Shown here piece after piece: positions 35,635 to 44,909 of a stretch of 64,000 nucleotides of DNA. Source of the DNA: Rhodothermales bacterium. Lineage in GTDB: Bacteria; Bacteroidota; Rhodothermia; Rhodothermales; JAHQVL01. How positions within the stretch are numbered: the stretch's first letter is position 1; each line of letters starts with the position of its first letter. Location: contig JAWKNW010000007.1 of NCBI GenBank assembly GCA_041391505.1, positions 124,001-188,000 of the forward strand, given 5' to 3'. A model generated the notes under the pieces. That model was not told the origin of the DNA, ran no database searches, and saw only the letters and a list, made by a program, of their open reading frames with translations. The position numbers and the translations under genes were made by a program.

Positions 35635-37191
35635 ATGAAACAATCGGCTGAAGTTGTCTGGCAATCGTGTCTCGACATCATTCGAGACAACGTCAGCAGG
35701 CAGAGTTTTAAGACCTGGTTCGAGCCGCTCAAGGCCGTGGGGCTCAATGAGGAGGACGGCCACGAGAAACTGACCATTCAGCTGCCGAGCCGGTTCTACT
35801 ACGAGTGGCTCGAAGAACATTATTACGCGCTGCTGCGGAAGACCGTGCTCAAGGTCATCGGCCCGAACGGCCGGCTCTTCTACAATGTCGTCATCGAAAA
35901 GGACGACGCCGATACCGGCAGCCGGGACGCGTCCGTCCAGGTGCCGGCGCGCCAGGCCGATGGCGAAGCCCACGGACCGGCGCCGGCGTCGCCCAACCGC
36001 CCGCCGAGCCGGCCGGCGCCCGTCACGCCGCATCCCTTCGACACCGCTCCGGCTACAAACGGCCACGCCGCATCGCCGCGCCCCACGCCGCCCCCGCCCC
36101 CCCGGCCCGGTCCGTTCTCGAACCCGTTTATCATCCCCGGCATCAAGCCCGCGCCGGTCGAAAGCAATCTGAATCCGTCGTATACGTTCGAGCGCTTCAT
36201 CGAAGGCGATTGCAACCGGCTGGCGCGAAGCGCGTCCCTCGCGATCGGCCAGCAGCCCGGCGCCACCAGCTTTAACCCCTTCATGATCTACGGCGGGGTG
36301 GGCCTCGGCAAAACCCACCTGATCCAGGCCATCGGCAACTACGCCCTCGCGCATCACAACGCGCGCTCGGTCCTCTATATCTCGAGCGAGCGCTTCACGA
36401 ACGAGTTCGTGCAGGCCATCCAGAACAACCGGGTCAGCGAGTTTTCCCTGTTTTATCGCCAGATCGATCTCCTGATCGTCGACGACGTGCAGTTCTTCGG
36501 CGGCAAGGAGAAAACCCAGGAAGAGTTCTTCCACATCTTCAATACCCTCCACCAGTCCGGCAAACAGATCATCCTCTCCGCCGACCGTCCCCCGCGCGAC
36601 ATCCCCGGCATCGAGGAACGGCTGCTGTCCCGGTTCCAGTGGGGGCTCTCGGCCGACGTCCAGCCGCCCGAGTTCGAGACGCGCATCGCCATCCTGCAGC
36701 GCCGGGCGGAAGACGACGGGATCGAGATCGCGCGCGATGTCGTGGAGTTTATCGCCCACCACGTCAAGAGCAACATCCGCGAGCTCGAAGGCGCCCTCAT
36801 TCGCCTGCTCGCGCACGCGACGCTGCACAAACGCGAGATCGACCTGCCCCTGGCCCGTGAAGTCCTCAAGGACCTGATCAAGGATACGCGGATCAACCTG
36901 ACGATCGACGAAATTCAGCGGATTTGCTGCGAGTACTTCGACATCACGGAGGATCTCGTGCGGGGCAAGACGCGGAAACGCGAAGTCGTCCAGGCGCGCC
37001 AGGTCGCGATGTATTTCAGCAAGGAGCTGACGCAGCATTCGCTGAAGACGATCGGGCTGTATTTCGGCGGGCGCGACCACTCGACGGTGATCCACGCCAA
37101 CCAGAGCATCGAGAATCAGATCGAGACCAACGCCAAGTTCGCCGGCATGATCGCCGAGATCCGCCAGCGGCTCGACGTCCGAAGCCGCTAA
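35635..37191 (+). CDS. dnaA: Chromosomal replication initiator DnaA
   Basis: Binds DnaA boxes and opens the origin. The 518 residues have domain I (VWQSCLDIIRDNVSRQSFKTWFEPL), a long proline-rich domain II (about 95-165, with PPPPPRPGPF), an AAA+ domain III with Walker A GGVGLGKTHL and Walker B LLIVDDVQFF, and domain IV ending in the helix-turn-helix signature GGRDHSTVIHA. The length exceeds the common 450-470 because of the linker. The start ATG at 35635 is in the usual place before MKQSAEVVW. Boxes in the upstream region suggest autoregulation. Confidence 0.98.
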   Translation: MKQSAEVVWQSCLDIIRDNVSRQSFKTWFEPLKAVGLNEEDGHEKLTIQLPSRFYYEWLEEHYYALLRKTVLKVIGPNGRLFYNVVIEKDDADTGSRDASVQVPARQADGEAHGPAPASPNRPPSRPAPVTPHPFDTAPATNGHAASPRPTPPPPPRPGPFSNPFIIPGIKPAPVESNLNPSYTFERFIEGDCNRLARSASLAIGQQPGATSFNPFMIYGGVGLGKTHLIQAIGNYALAHHNARSVLYISSERFTNEFVQAIQNNRVSEFSLFYRQIDLLIVDDVQFFGGKEKTQEEFFHIFNTLHQSGKQIILSADRPPRDIPGIEERLLSRFQWGLSADVQPPEFETRIAILQRRAEDDGIEIARDVVEFIAHHVKSNIRELEGALIRLLAHATLHKREIDLPLAREVLKDLIKDTRINLTIDEIQRICCEYFDITEDLVRGKTRKREVVQARQVAMYFSKELTQHSLKTIGLYFGGRDHSTVIHANQSIENQIETNAKFAGMIAEIRQRLDVRSR

Positions 37192-37351
37192 ACGCCGCGA
37201 TCCGTCGAAACCTTCCGGGCGCCGTGTCGTTGCCGTGGTCGCCGGAATACGTCCTCCCATCCCTGATTTGATCGCTTGCGGGGATGGACAAGCCCCTCGT
37301 TAAAGCGTAGATTTGTATACCATTTCCGTCCCTTCATCAGCATACCGGACC

Positions 37352-38479
37352 ATGAAGTTTACCGCCTCGAGTGCCGACCTTCTGCGAGCGCTTACGACCG
37401 TGAGCGGCGCTGTCCCGACGAAGAGCACGCTCCCCGTGCTCGAGTGCATCCTGTTCACGCAGGAAGACGGCAAACTCAAGCTGACCGCAACCGATCTGGA
37501 GATCTCGATCGTGCAGTCGCTGCCGGTACAGTTCGATGCGGCCGCCAGCGGACGAAGCCGAATCGCCGTGCCGGCCAAGCGCCTGCTGGACACGCTGCGC
37601 GCGCTGCCTTCGCTGCCGATTTCATTCGCCGCCGACGACGAATTTCATATCACCCTGAAGACGGATCAGGGCATCTACAAGATGGTCGGGTTCGACGGCG
37701 CCGACTATCCCGCCCTCCCGGAGATTTCCCGCGCCCACACCATCCAGCTCGGTGGCCCCGCCCTGCGCCGCGCCATTCAGATCACCAGCTTCGCGGTAAG
37801 CCGCGACGCCCTCCGGCCGGCGATGATGGGCATCTACTTCCAGGTCAAGCAGGAAAACAGCCGGATGGTGGCCACGGACGGACACCGGCTCGTCCGCCTG
37901 ACCATGGAGGATGTCACGAGCGAGCAGCCCCGGAATTTCATCGTGCCGGAGAAAGCGCTCGCGCTGGCCGCCCGCGTCGTCGGAGACGATGCCTGCACGA
38001 TCACGGTCGACGACAGCTATGCCGCCTTCGATCTGGGTTCCAGCCAGGTGTTGACGCGCCTCGTCGACGAGAACTACCCGAATTACGAAGCCGTCATCCC
38101 GATGGAAAACGACCGCCGCCTGGTCATCAATCGCGACGCCATGCTGGCGGCCGTCAAGCGCGTCGGGCTCTACTCGTCGAGCATGACGAACCAGATCCGG
38201 CTGTCGCTCGACGCCAACCGCATCGAGATCTCGGCCGAGGACATCGAGCGATCCAGCGAAGCGCGCGAGACCGTCCTCTGCGAATATAGCGGCGAGCCCA
38301 TGGTGATCGGTTTTAACGCGGTATACCTCACCGACGTACTGAGCCACATCGCGGCCGACGATATCGTTTTCGAGCTGAGCACACCCAACCGCGCCGGCAT
38401 CGTGACGCCGCTCGAACAGCGCGACGGCGAAGACCTGCTGATGCTCATCATGCCGGTGATGCTCAACACCTACGCCTGA
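37352..38479 (+). CDS. dnaN: DNA polymerase III beta sliding clamp
   Basis: Ring clamp that tethers polymerase III to DNA. From the ATG at 37352 there are 375 residues, matching the family and beginning MKFTASSADLLRALTTVSGAVP. Three clamp repeats are recognisable (KLKLTATDLEIS; MVATDGHRLVR; YLTDVLSHI), ending in LLMLIMPVMLNTYA. The in-frame ATG at 37313 is rejected because the added residues are not part of the fold. It follows dnaA by 160 bases. Confidence 0.97.
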   Translation: MKFTASSADLLRALTTVSGAVPTKSTLPVLECILFTQEDGKLKLTATDLEISIVQSLPVQFDAAASGRSRIAVPAKRLLDTLRALPSLPISFAADDEFHITLKTDQGIYKMVGFDGADYPALPEISRAHTIQLGGPALRRAIQITSFAVSRDALRPAMMGIYFQVKQENSRMVATDGHRLVRLTMEDVTSEQPRNFIVPEKALALAARVVGDDACTITVDDSYAAFDLGSSQVLTRLVDENYPNYEAVIPMENDRRLVINRDAMLAAVKRVGLYSSSMTNQIRLSLDANRIEISAEDIERSSEARETVLCEYSGEPMVIGFNAVYLTDVLSHIAADDIVFELSTPNRAGIVTPLEQRDGEDLLMLIMPVMLNTYA

Positions 38480-38544
38480 CCGCCCGAATCGCGTCCTGCC
38501 AACCCAAAGCGCCGGATTCGCCTATCGATCCTGTCAGGGTCTCG

Positions 38545-39951
38545 TCATTGCCTGACGATGCGGACATATATGGTGCCTTGAGCCGACGCGATCGCGCACA
38601 GATAGACGCCGGCCGGCACGCGCCGACCGCTTCCGTCCCGCCCCTCCCAGTGCCACATCACGCCGCGCGACGTCGTCGTGCCGGCGCCCAGCACCGCAAC
38701 GGTTCTCCCCAGGCTGTCGACTACGTGGGCATGGAGCGGTGAGGTTTGCGTCGCGCCCGGATAAACGATGGTAACGAGCGAAGTAAACGGATTCGGGTAG
38801 GCGTCGACCGGAGCCGTGGCCGCCGGCGAGGGCCCGGGCCAGAGCCCGGTAGCGGACTCCGGCTCGAAGGCCTTGAGCGACGCCAGCGCAGCGCCCGAGA
38901 AGTCGAACAGCGCCAGGTTCTCCATCACCGATCCAAAGCCCGGCGCACTGATGGCGATCGGCTCCCAGAGGTAGATGCCGCGCCCGCGCTGCCCCGGCGT
39001 CGCCTTGACGCGGCGAAGCAGTTCGCGAAAGTAAGCCTCCTGGCCGGCGACGGTGGCGGGATACGCATCCAGCAACTGCCCCGCTTCGCCCACGAGATTA
39101 TTGGTATTGTCCTTCCACTGGAGCGTCCAGGGATATCCGGTTTCCACGACGATGATATCCTTCCCGTACCGGACGGCGAGATCCGCCATGTTATTCGACA
39201 GGTCGTCCAGCGTCCCGTGCCACCACGGGTAATAGGACAGCCCGATCAGGTCGAACTCGACCCCCTGCGCCTGCAGATGGTCGTAAAACCACCGGCTGCC
39301 CCCATTGTCGCCCCCCCGATCGATATGCACCATGATCTGCACCGATTCGCCGGCCGGCACGGCGCTCATCACGCCCTCGCGCGCGGCAGCCAGCAATCCG
39401 GCCAGCCGGCTCCACTGCGCGGACGTGTTGAAGGCGTCGCAGACGCGTCCCGTATCCCACAGCATCCCGCAGATGATCTCGTTGCCGATCTGGACGATCT
39501 CGGGGAGGGTTTGCTGCCGGGCGAGCGCATGGATTACGCGAAACGAATAGGCGCGGACGCTGTCCCGAAGCACTTCGTAGCCTGATCCGTCCCAGGCTGC
39601 CGGCACAAACTGCTTGCCGGGATCCGCCCAGTTGTCGGAGTAATGGAAATCCAGCAGCACGTCGAGGCCGGCGTCTTTTGCGCGCCGCGCGGCGGCGAGG
39701 GTCTCTTCGAGTCCGTTTTTTCCCGCCTCGGGCGTGTGCCAGATCCGGAGACGGGCCGCGTTGAAACCGTGGGATGCCAGGATGGCCAGCGGATCTGCCG
39801 TGATGCCGGCCTCCGAAAACACCCCGCCGCCGGCCTCCACTTCTTCGAGAAATGAGATGTCCGCACCGACGCGAAACGACGCCTCCTGCCCACTGGCCTT
39901 TAAACCGATAGACAGACAGCCCCAAAGCGCGCAAATCAGGATATAACGCAT
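38545..39951 (-). CDS. Secreted GH53 endo-beta-1,4-galactanase with T9SS sorting domain
   Basis: Hydrolyses beta-1,4-galactan side chains (arabinogalactan type I). The 468 residues have a signal peptide ending KASG/QEASF. The GH53 barrel shows ISFLEEVEAGG, FNAARLRIWH, VLLDFHYSDNWADPGKQ, the acid/base Glu in QIGNEIICGMLW and the nucleophile Glu in VVETGYPWTL. The last 85 residues hold YPNPF and a VPAGVYLC...VRIVRQ strand set, the type A C-terminal domain for export by the type IX secretion system. It lies alone, convergent with dnaN; no SusCD pair is adjacent. Confidence 0.92.
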   Translation of the reverse strand: MRYILICALWGCLSIGLKASGQEASFRVGADISFLEEVEAGGGVFSEAGITADPLAILASHGFNAARLRIWHTPEAGKNGLEETLAAARRAKDAGLDVLLDFHYSDNWADPGKQFVPAAWDGSGYEVLRDSVRAYSFRVIHALARQQTLPEIVQIGNEIICGMLWDTGRVCDAFNTSAQWSRLAGLLAAAREGVMSAVPAGESVQIMVHIDRGGDNGGSRWFYDHLQAQGVEFDLIGLSYYPWWHGTLDDLSNNMADLAVRYGKDIIVVETGYPWTLQWKDNTNNLVGEAGQLLDAYPATVAGQEAYFRELLRRVKATPGQRGRGIYLWEPIAISAPGFGSVMENLALFDFSGAALASLKAFEPESATGLWPGPSPAATAPVDAYPNPFTSLVTIVYPGATQTSPLHAHVVDSLGRTVAVLGAGTTTSRGVMWHWEGRDGSGRRVPAGVYLCAIASAQGTIYVRIVRQ

Positions 39952-40105
39952 CGTGCTACCGACGAGGGTGATACCGGCTCAATCCGCTCCCGGAAACGCG
40001 GCGGGATACGGGGAACGGGGCAACGTGCTGTGTTTCAGGCCACGAGCCACTGAACCGTCTTGCATACAACAAACCCTACAGGCACGACGGCCGCGCGTTC
40101 CGGGA

Positions 40106-41014
40106 TCAGTCCCGCAGGCGAGCCAGCAGTTCGGCGGCTTCCGTTGCACGATGCGAGTCGCCGGCGGCTACTTCCACCAGCAGCGGTCGCGCATCGGACG
40201 CGTCGGATCCGGCGAGATACACCTTTGCCAGCGCAAACCGGGCTTCCTGTCCCAGAAACGACGTCGAAGACGCGTCCTGAATCACCCGTTTCAGCAGCGC
40301 GGCCGACCGATCCAGCGCGTCGGCGTCGTACCGGGGAAAGAGGCCGAATCCGGAAGACCGCGCGTGCTTGAAAGACGCCAGCGCGTACCGGTAGGCCAGG
40401 TCCGCCGGGATGTCGCCGTCCGGCAGGGCCTCGCCGCGCACGATCGTGTCGTACCCGTCCAGGTCGAGTTCCGACGCCGGCATGTACGCCAGCCGGTCAA
40501 TCGCCCGAAGCCGGGCCGAAGGAATGCCGACGAGGAGACAGACCACGGCCACGGTCGCCAGCACTATGCCGCGTCGGCGCAAGAAACGGCCGGCCCGCTG
40601 GAGCGGTGCGCGGTCCCGCCGCGCCTGCTCCTCCCGGTCGGCCGCGAGGTCGGCCAGGGAATGCCCGGACAGCTGCTCAAAACGGGCCACCGGGTCGACC
40701 GGGGCGGTGAGACGCTGGAGGCGGTCGGCCAGTTCGCGATAGCGGGCAGACAGCGCCGGCGAAGCCGCGATCGTTTCGAGCAGCGTGTCGTGGTCCGGCT
40801 TCACCTGGTCGAACAACGCATCGATCAGGCGATCCGCCATGTCGGCATCGGACGGGCGGGGGGGCGCCGACTGGATTTCCTCGAAAAGCGCCCGGGCCTC
40901 TTCCAGCACGCCGGCGTAGTGCGGGTGGTTGGCCACATAGGCCTCGACGTCGCGACGGGCGGCCTCGCCCAGTACGCCATAACTCAGGATGTATTCCTCT
41001 ATCGTTCGCGTCAT
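40106..41014 (-). CDS. Membrane protein with anti-sigma-like N-terminus and TPR-like C-terminus
   Basis: 302 residues. The N-terminal 140 are soluble and helical. They open TRTIEEYILSYGVLGEAARRDVEAYVANHP, like the cytoplasmic part of some anti-sigma factors, but have no zinc-binding His/Cys set. A single membrane helix (about 147-167) follows a basic RRRG. The C-terminal 130 residues show paired helices (ALASFKHAR, ARFALAKVYLAG) resembling tetratricopeptide repeats in the periplasm. Its start overlaps the upstream sigma-like gene by four bases, which argues for partnership with that regulator. Function is inferred, not proved. Confidence 0.72.
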   Translation of the reverse strand: MTRTIEEYILSYGVLGEAARRDVEAYVANHPHYAGVLEEARALFEEIQSAPPRPSDADMADRLIDALFDQVKPDHDTLLETIAASPALSARYRELADRLQRLTAPVDPVARFEQLSGHSLADLAADREEQARRDRAPLQRAGRFLRRRGIVLATVAVVCLLVGIPSARLRAIDRLAYMPASELDLDGYDTIVRGEALPDGDIPADLAYRYALASFKHARSSGFGLFPRYDADALDRSAALLKRVIQDASSTSFLGQEARFALAKVYLAGSDASDARPLLVEVAAGDSHRATEAAELLARLRD

Positions 41015-41712
41015 GGTTCGATCTCGTTTTCCCTACCAGACAGCCGGCGCGGCCGGTGCGTACCCTCATTGGCGGATTCTTCATCGAAATGATGCCGGCA
41101 GAACAGCACGAAGTCCGGGTCCGCGCGGAGGCGTTGCAACGAACGGTTGATATAGGAGCGCACCACCACGATATTTTTTTCGGTCAGCCTCCCGATCTCC
41201 TCGTACGTTCGGCCGTGAACCACCTTCAGTTCGCACACGTCGCGCAGGTACTCGGGAAGCCGGCCTATCGCGGCGGTGAGGGCGCGATAGAGCACCAGCA
41301 CATCGTCATGCTGAATGGCCGGCTCTTCGACGAGGGCCGTCTCCGGCGGCAGGCCCCGAATCATCTCGGGGTGCGTGAGGCGCCGGTAGTTGACATACTG
41401 GTTGTGACACACCACGCTCACCCAGCTCGCGTAGCGATCCCGGTTCTGGAGGGAATGGCGTTTGTCGACGACCTGCTCGTAGATCCGGCCGAGGAGGCTG
41501 TCGAGATCGACCTCATTGAGCGAGGGGTCCCGCAGGAATTTGGTCAACAGGTAGCGCCATACGAAGCAGTAGGTCCATAGATCGATCACGCGGATATCGG
41601 CCGGCCGGCGGTGCCGCAGCCAGTCCGCATAGAGGGCGTTTACGCGATCGATGTCGTCGATCGCGAAGGGGAGGTTGCGCTTGAGGGCGTGGAGGGCGTC
41701 GAAGGAGGACAT
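41011..41712 (-). CDS. Divergent ECF-type sigma-70 family factor
   Basis: 233 residues from the ATG at 41712; an in-frame ATG at 41796 would lengthen it and is less likely. Region 2 is weak (IDLWTYCFVWRYLLTKFL ... RYASWVSVVCHNQYVNYRR). Region 4 is clear: LPEYLRDVCELKVVHGRTYEEIGRLTEKNIVVVRSYINRSLQRLR, a helix-turn-helix for the -35 element. A transcription role is likely, though a loss of promoter-melting function is possible. It overlaps the downstream membrane protein gene by ATGA, consistent with a sigma/anti-sigma pair. The target genes are unknown. Confidence 0.7.
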   Translation of the reverse strand: MSSFDALHALKRNLPFAIDDIDRVNALYADWLRHRRPADIRVIDLWTYCFVWRYLLTKFLRDPSLNEVDLDSLLGRIYEQVVDKRHSLQNRDRYASWVSVVCHNQYVNYRRLTHPEMIRGLPPETALVEEPAIQHDDVLVLYRALTAAIGRLPEYLRDVCELKVVHGRTYEEIGRLTEKNIVVVRSYINRSLQRLRADPDFVLFCRHHFDEESANEGTHRPRRLSGRENEIEP

Positions 41713-41971
41713 GGGGGAGGCTGGTCGTTCCTCCCAAAAAAATAAGCGATCACAGGGCCGAGCGCCACCATTTATGACGCCCATAAACTTCATCAAGATT
41801 GAAGGAAGAATGCGCGGATTGAAAACATCGGAATCTGCGTGGCGTGTCAGTCCTCGCCCAAAAGTGCCGGGATCCCGGCGCTAGCATTGCGGTTAAAGGC
41901 TGGCTCTGGCCCTGTCGGGGCCTGCTTATTGCCATTTTTATTCTTCCTGAAACGCTGAAAGAGGGGTCCCG

Positions 41972-42415
41972 ATGGATACCAACAGCTTTAAGACCTACAG
42001 CGCACGGCCGGTGGACGTTGAACGCGCGTGGCACGTGATCGACGCGGAAAACGTGGTTGTGGGTCGCCTCGCGTCGCATGTCGCCACCTTGCTACGCGGC
42101 AAGCACAAACCCAGTTACACGCCCCACATCGACACCGGTGACCACGTCATCGTGATCAATGCGGACAAAGTCCGGTTCACCGGAAAGAAAGAGACCGACA
42201 AGGAATACTTCAGCCACACCGGGTATCCGGGCGGCGTGAAGATCCGGACCCCCAAGGAGATGCGGACGCGGAAGCCGACCTTTGCGGTCGAAAACGCGGT
42301 CAAGGGGATGCTGCCCAAGGGGCCGCTGGGGCGCCAGATGCTGAAGAAACTCAAAGTATACGCGGGGCCGGAGCATCCGCACGAGGCGCAGAACCCGCAG
42401 CCTCTCGCGCTCTAG
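41972..42415 (+). CDS. rplM: 50S ribosomal protein L13
   Basis: 147 residues with WHVIDAENVVVGRLAS near the N-terminus, GDHVIVINADKVRFTGKK, and the YFSHTGYPGG and MLPKGPLGRQMLKKLKVY blocks of L13. It binds 23S rRNA early in assembly. A clear Shine-Dalgarno-like AAGAGGGG precedes the ATG, which is unusual in this window. A small hairpin (GGCCC/GGGCC, 41908-41922) in its 5' region could be an autoregulatory leader. It is followed by rpsI. Confidence 0.98.
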   Translation: MDTNSFKTYSARPVDVERAWHVIDAENVVVGRLASHVATLLRGKHKPSYTPHIDTGDHVIVINADKVRFTGKKETDKEYFSHTGYPGGVKIRTPKEMRTRKPTFAVENAVKGMLPKGPLGRQMLKKLKVYAGPEHPHEAQNPQPLAL

Positions 42416-42454
42416 TCCTGGTTCACAACACCGTAGCACTGCGATCTATCCATT

Positions 42455-42850
42455 ATGTCTGCACCTGTACAATTCGCGGCGATCGGCCGTCGTAAAACGT
42501 CGGTAGCGCGCGTGTATCTGCGTTCCGGCAACGGCACGATCACCATCAACAAACGCACGATCGAAGATTACTTCCCGCTTTCCTGGCGGCGCAAGGAGAT
42601 TCTGTCGCCCTTCGATACGACGGGGACGACCGGCAACTTCGATGTCGTGGTGAACACGAACGGCGGCGGCCCGACGGGCCAGGCCGAGGCAATTCGCCTG
42701 GGCATCGCGCGCGCGCTCGTCAAGTACGACGAAGCGCTGAAGAAGCAGCTCCGCGACGCGGACCTGCTGACCCGCGACCCGCGCATGGTCGAACGTAAGA
42801 AGTACGGCCGGCCGAAAGCCCGCAAACGCTTCCAGTTCTCGAAACGCTAG
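42455..42850 (+). CDS. rpsI: 30S ribosomal protein S9
   Basis: 131 residues with AIGRRKTSVARVYLRSGNGTITIN at the start, GGGPTGQAEAIRLGIARAL in the middle, and the basic KARKRFQFSKR tail that reaches into the P site. It follows rplM by 39 bases, the standard rplM-rpsI operon. Confidence 0.98.
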   Translation: MSAPVQFAAIGRRKTSVARVYLRSGNGTITINKRTIEDYFPLSWRRKEILSPFDTTGTTGNFDVVVNTNGGGPTGQAEAIRLGIARALVKYDEALKKQLRDADLLTRDPRMVERKKYGRPKARKRFQFSKR

Positions 42851-42892
42851 GCGCCTTGCCCTCGCGTATTTTCTTCTGAAATCACTCATACG

Positions 42893-42938
42893 CACCCGAT
42901 ACCTGACCGGGTGGCCTCGTACCGAGGTCTGGCCAGGT
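42893..42938 (+). promoter_or_regulatory. Structured leader of rpsB with two competing hairpins
   Basis: Between rpsI and rpsB, ACCTGACC (42901-42908) can pair with GGCCAGGT (42931-42938) around an inner CCTCG/CGAGG hairpin. Alternatively CACCCG (42893-42898) can pair with CGGGTG (42908-42913). The two pairings share bases and exclude each other. It may be an S2-responsive leader. Confidence 0.4.
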
Positions 42939-42973
42939 AAGCGACGGGCGTAGCGGAAATCAACCCGACTATC

Positions 42974-43792
42974 ATGAGCAACGAACAGACTACCGGGCAT
43001 CGCGTCCCGATCGAATCCCTGCTGAAAGCCGGCACGCACTTCGGCCACCTCACCCGCCGGTGGAACCCGAAGATGAAGTCCTACATCTTCATGGAGCGCA
43101 ACGGTATCCACATCATCGACCTGATGCAGACACAGGCGATGCTGGACGCCGCGGCGGAAGCCGCCATCCGCTTCACCAAGATGGGCCGGCGCATCCTTTT
43201 CGTAGGCACCAAGAAGCAGGCGAAGGACATCGTCCGCGTCCACGCCGAGTCGTGCAAGTCCCCGTACACCGTCGAACGCTGGCTCGGCGGCACGCTGACC
43301 AACTTCCAGACCATCCGGAAAAGCATCCGCCGGATGGAGGACATCAAGAAGATGGAAGATGACGGCACGGTCGATCAGCTCAAGAAAAAAGAGCGGCTCA
43401 TGAAGCAGCGCGAGCGCGAGAAGCTCGAAAAGGTGCTCAAGGGTATCGCCGACATGCCGAAGCTGCCGGGCGCGGCGTTCATCGTCGACATCAACCGCGA
43501 GCACATCGCCGTCAAGGAAGCGCGCAAGCTCGGTATTCCGATCATTGCGATCGTCGATACGAACTGCGATCCGGATCTGGTCGACTTCCCGATCCCCGCC
43601 AACGACGACGCGCTCAAGTCGATCGACCTGATCACGTCCGTGATCGCCGCCGCCATCAACGAAGGCTATAAGGCGAAGGGCATCGATGCCGCCGAAGAAG
43701 AAGCGGAAAGCGAACGCCTGGAGATGGAACTCGAGGCCGATGAGCCCGATGCGATCGAAGAAGAGACGGCGGACGAAGAAGACGACGCCTGA
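42974..43792 (+). CDS. rpsB: 30S ribosomal protein S2
   Basis: 272 residues with LLKAGTHFGHLTRRWNPKMKSYIF, VGTKKQAKDIV, ERWLGGTLTNFQTI and IPIIAIVDTNCDPDLVDFPIPANDDA, all standard S2. A C-terminal acidic extension (about 235-272, EEEAESERLEMELEADEPDAIEEE) is present. It is first of the rpsB-tsf-pyrH-frr block and is preceded by a structured leader. Confidence 0.98.
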   Translation: MSNEQTTGHRVPIESLLKAGTHFGHLTRRWNPKMKSYIFMERNGIHIIDLMQTQAMLDAAAEAAIRFTKMGRRILFVGTKKQAKDIVRVHAESCKSPYTVERWLGGTLTNFQTIRKSIRRMEDIKKMEDDGTVDQLKKKERLMKQREREKLEKVLKGIADMPKLPGAAFIVDINREHIAVKEARKLGIPIIAIVDTNCDPDLVDFPIPANDDALKSIDLITSVIAAAINEGYKAKGIDAAEEEAESERLEMELEADEPDAIEEETADEEDDA

Positions 43793-43850
43793 TCGTCCCC
43801 GCTGTTTTCTGCCGTGTTACTGATCTTGATTTAAAGCGAACGATACTACC

Positions 43851-44678
43851 ATGTCGATTTCTGCCCAGGATGTGAAACGACTCCGCGAAATCACCGGAGT
43901 CGGTATGATGGATTGTAAAAAGGCCCTGGCCGAGGCGAATGGCGACTTCGACGCCGCCATCGACCTGCTCCGCAAAAAAGGCCAGAAAGTCGCCGCCAAC
44001 CGCGCCGATCGCGACGCGAAGGAAGGCCTGATCGTCACGGCGGTCAGCTCGAACGGCAAGAGTGGCGCGATCGTGGAAGTTAATTGCGAGACCGACTTCG
44101 TCGCCCGGAGCGACGATTTCACGCAGTTTGCGGAAGGCGTCGCATCGGTGGTGCTCGAGAAGAAGCCGGCCGACGCCGACGCGCTCCTCGCACTGCCGTA
44201 CAAGGGCGAAACGGTCGGGTCGGCCGCGCTCGCGCTGACCGGCAAGGTGGGCGAAAAGGTGGACATCCGCCGCTTTCAGGTCGCCTCGTCGTCCGATGGC
44301 GTCATCGTGCCCTACGTGCACCCGGGCTCGCGGCTCGGCGTGCTGGTGGAGATGCTGGGCAACGGCAACACCGCCGATGCGGGTCGCGACGTAGCCATGC
44401 AGGTTGCCGCCCTCAACCCGGTCGCCACGCGCCCCGACGAAGTGCCGAACGACCTGAAGGAGAAAGAAATCGAGATCGCGCGCGAAGCCGCCCGGAACGA
44501 CGGCAAGCCCGAGGCGATGCTCGATAAAATTGCCCAGGGCAAGCTGCAGCGCTACTACAAGGACAACGTGCTGATCGAACAGCCCTTCGTGAAGGATGCC
44601 TCGATCACCGTGAAAGAAATGCTGCGACAGGCTTCGGTGGATGTGCGAACCTTCTACCGATTCGCCCTCGGCGACTGA
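43851..44678 (+). CDS. tsf: Elongation factor Ts
   Basis: Nucleotide exchange factor for EF-Tu. The 275 residues have the UBA-like N-terminus with TGVGMMDCKKAL, then VNCETDFVARSDDF, a hallmark of EF-Ts, and a core repeat domain ending in EQPFVKDASITVKEML. It follows rpsB by 58 bases and is followed by a terminator. Confidence 0.98.
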   Translation: MSISAQDVKRLREITGVGMMDCKKALAEANGDFDAAIDLLRKKGQKVAANRADRDAKEGLIVTAVSSNGKSGAIVEVNCETDFVARSDDFTQFAEGVASVVLEKKPADADALLALPYKGETVGSAALALTGKVGEKVDIRRFQVASSSDGVIVPYVHPGSRLGVLVEMLGNGNTADAGRDVAMQVAALNPVATRPDEVPNDLKEKEIEIAREAARNDGKPEAMLDKIAQGKLQRYYKDNVLIEQPFVKDASITVKEMLRQASVDVRTFYRFALGD

Positions 44679-44694
44679 TTGCGCTACGGCATCC

Positions 44695-44732
44695 GCCCTG
44701 GCAGGCACCCGCCTGCCAGGGCGTTTCTTTTT
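44695..44732 (+). terminator. Rho-independent terminator after tsf
   Basis: GCCCTGGCAGG and CCTGCCAGGGC form an 11-bp perfect stem with a six-base loop followed by GTTTCTTTTT. It separates rpsB-tsf from pyrH-frr. Confidence 0.93.
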
Positions 44733-44909
44733 CTGGAGACTGGCCGATTTCTTACCCCACTTCGCCAATCCCCCATCGCGTTTTCACCCCTCTCTTTCCC
44801 CTGTTCGTCTGCCCGCCGGCTCCACTGAAACGACCGGATCCAGACGCTGTCTTACAGGTATGGAAGCGATAGTTGAACCGTTCACCGATGCACCCCGCGT
44901 TCCGTGATT

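Noticed and set aside
35611..37260. 549-residue minus-strand ORF
   Set aside because: Antisense to dnaA; no known fold.
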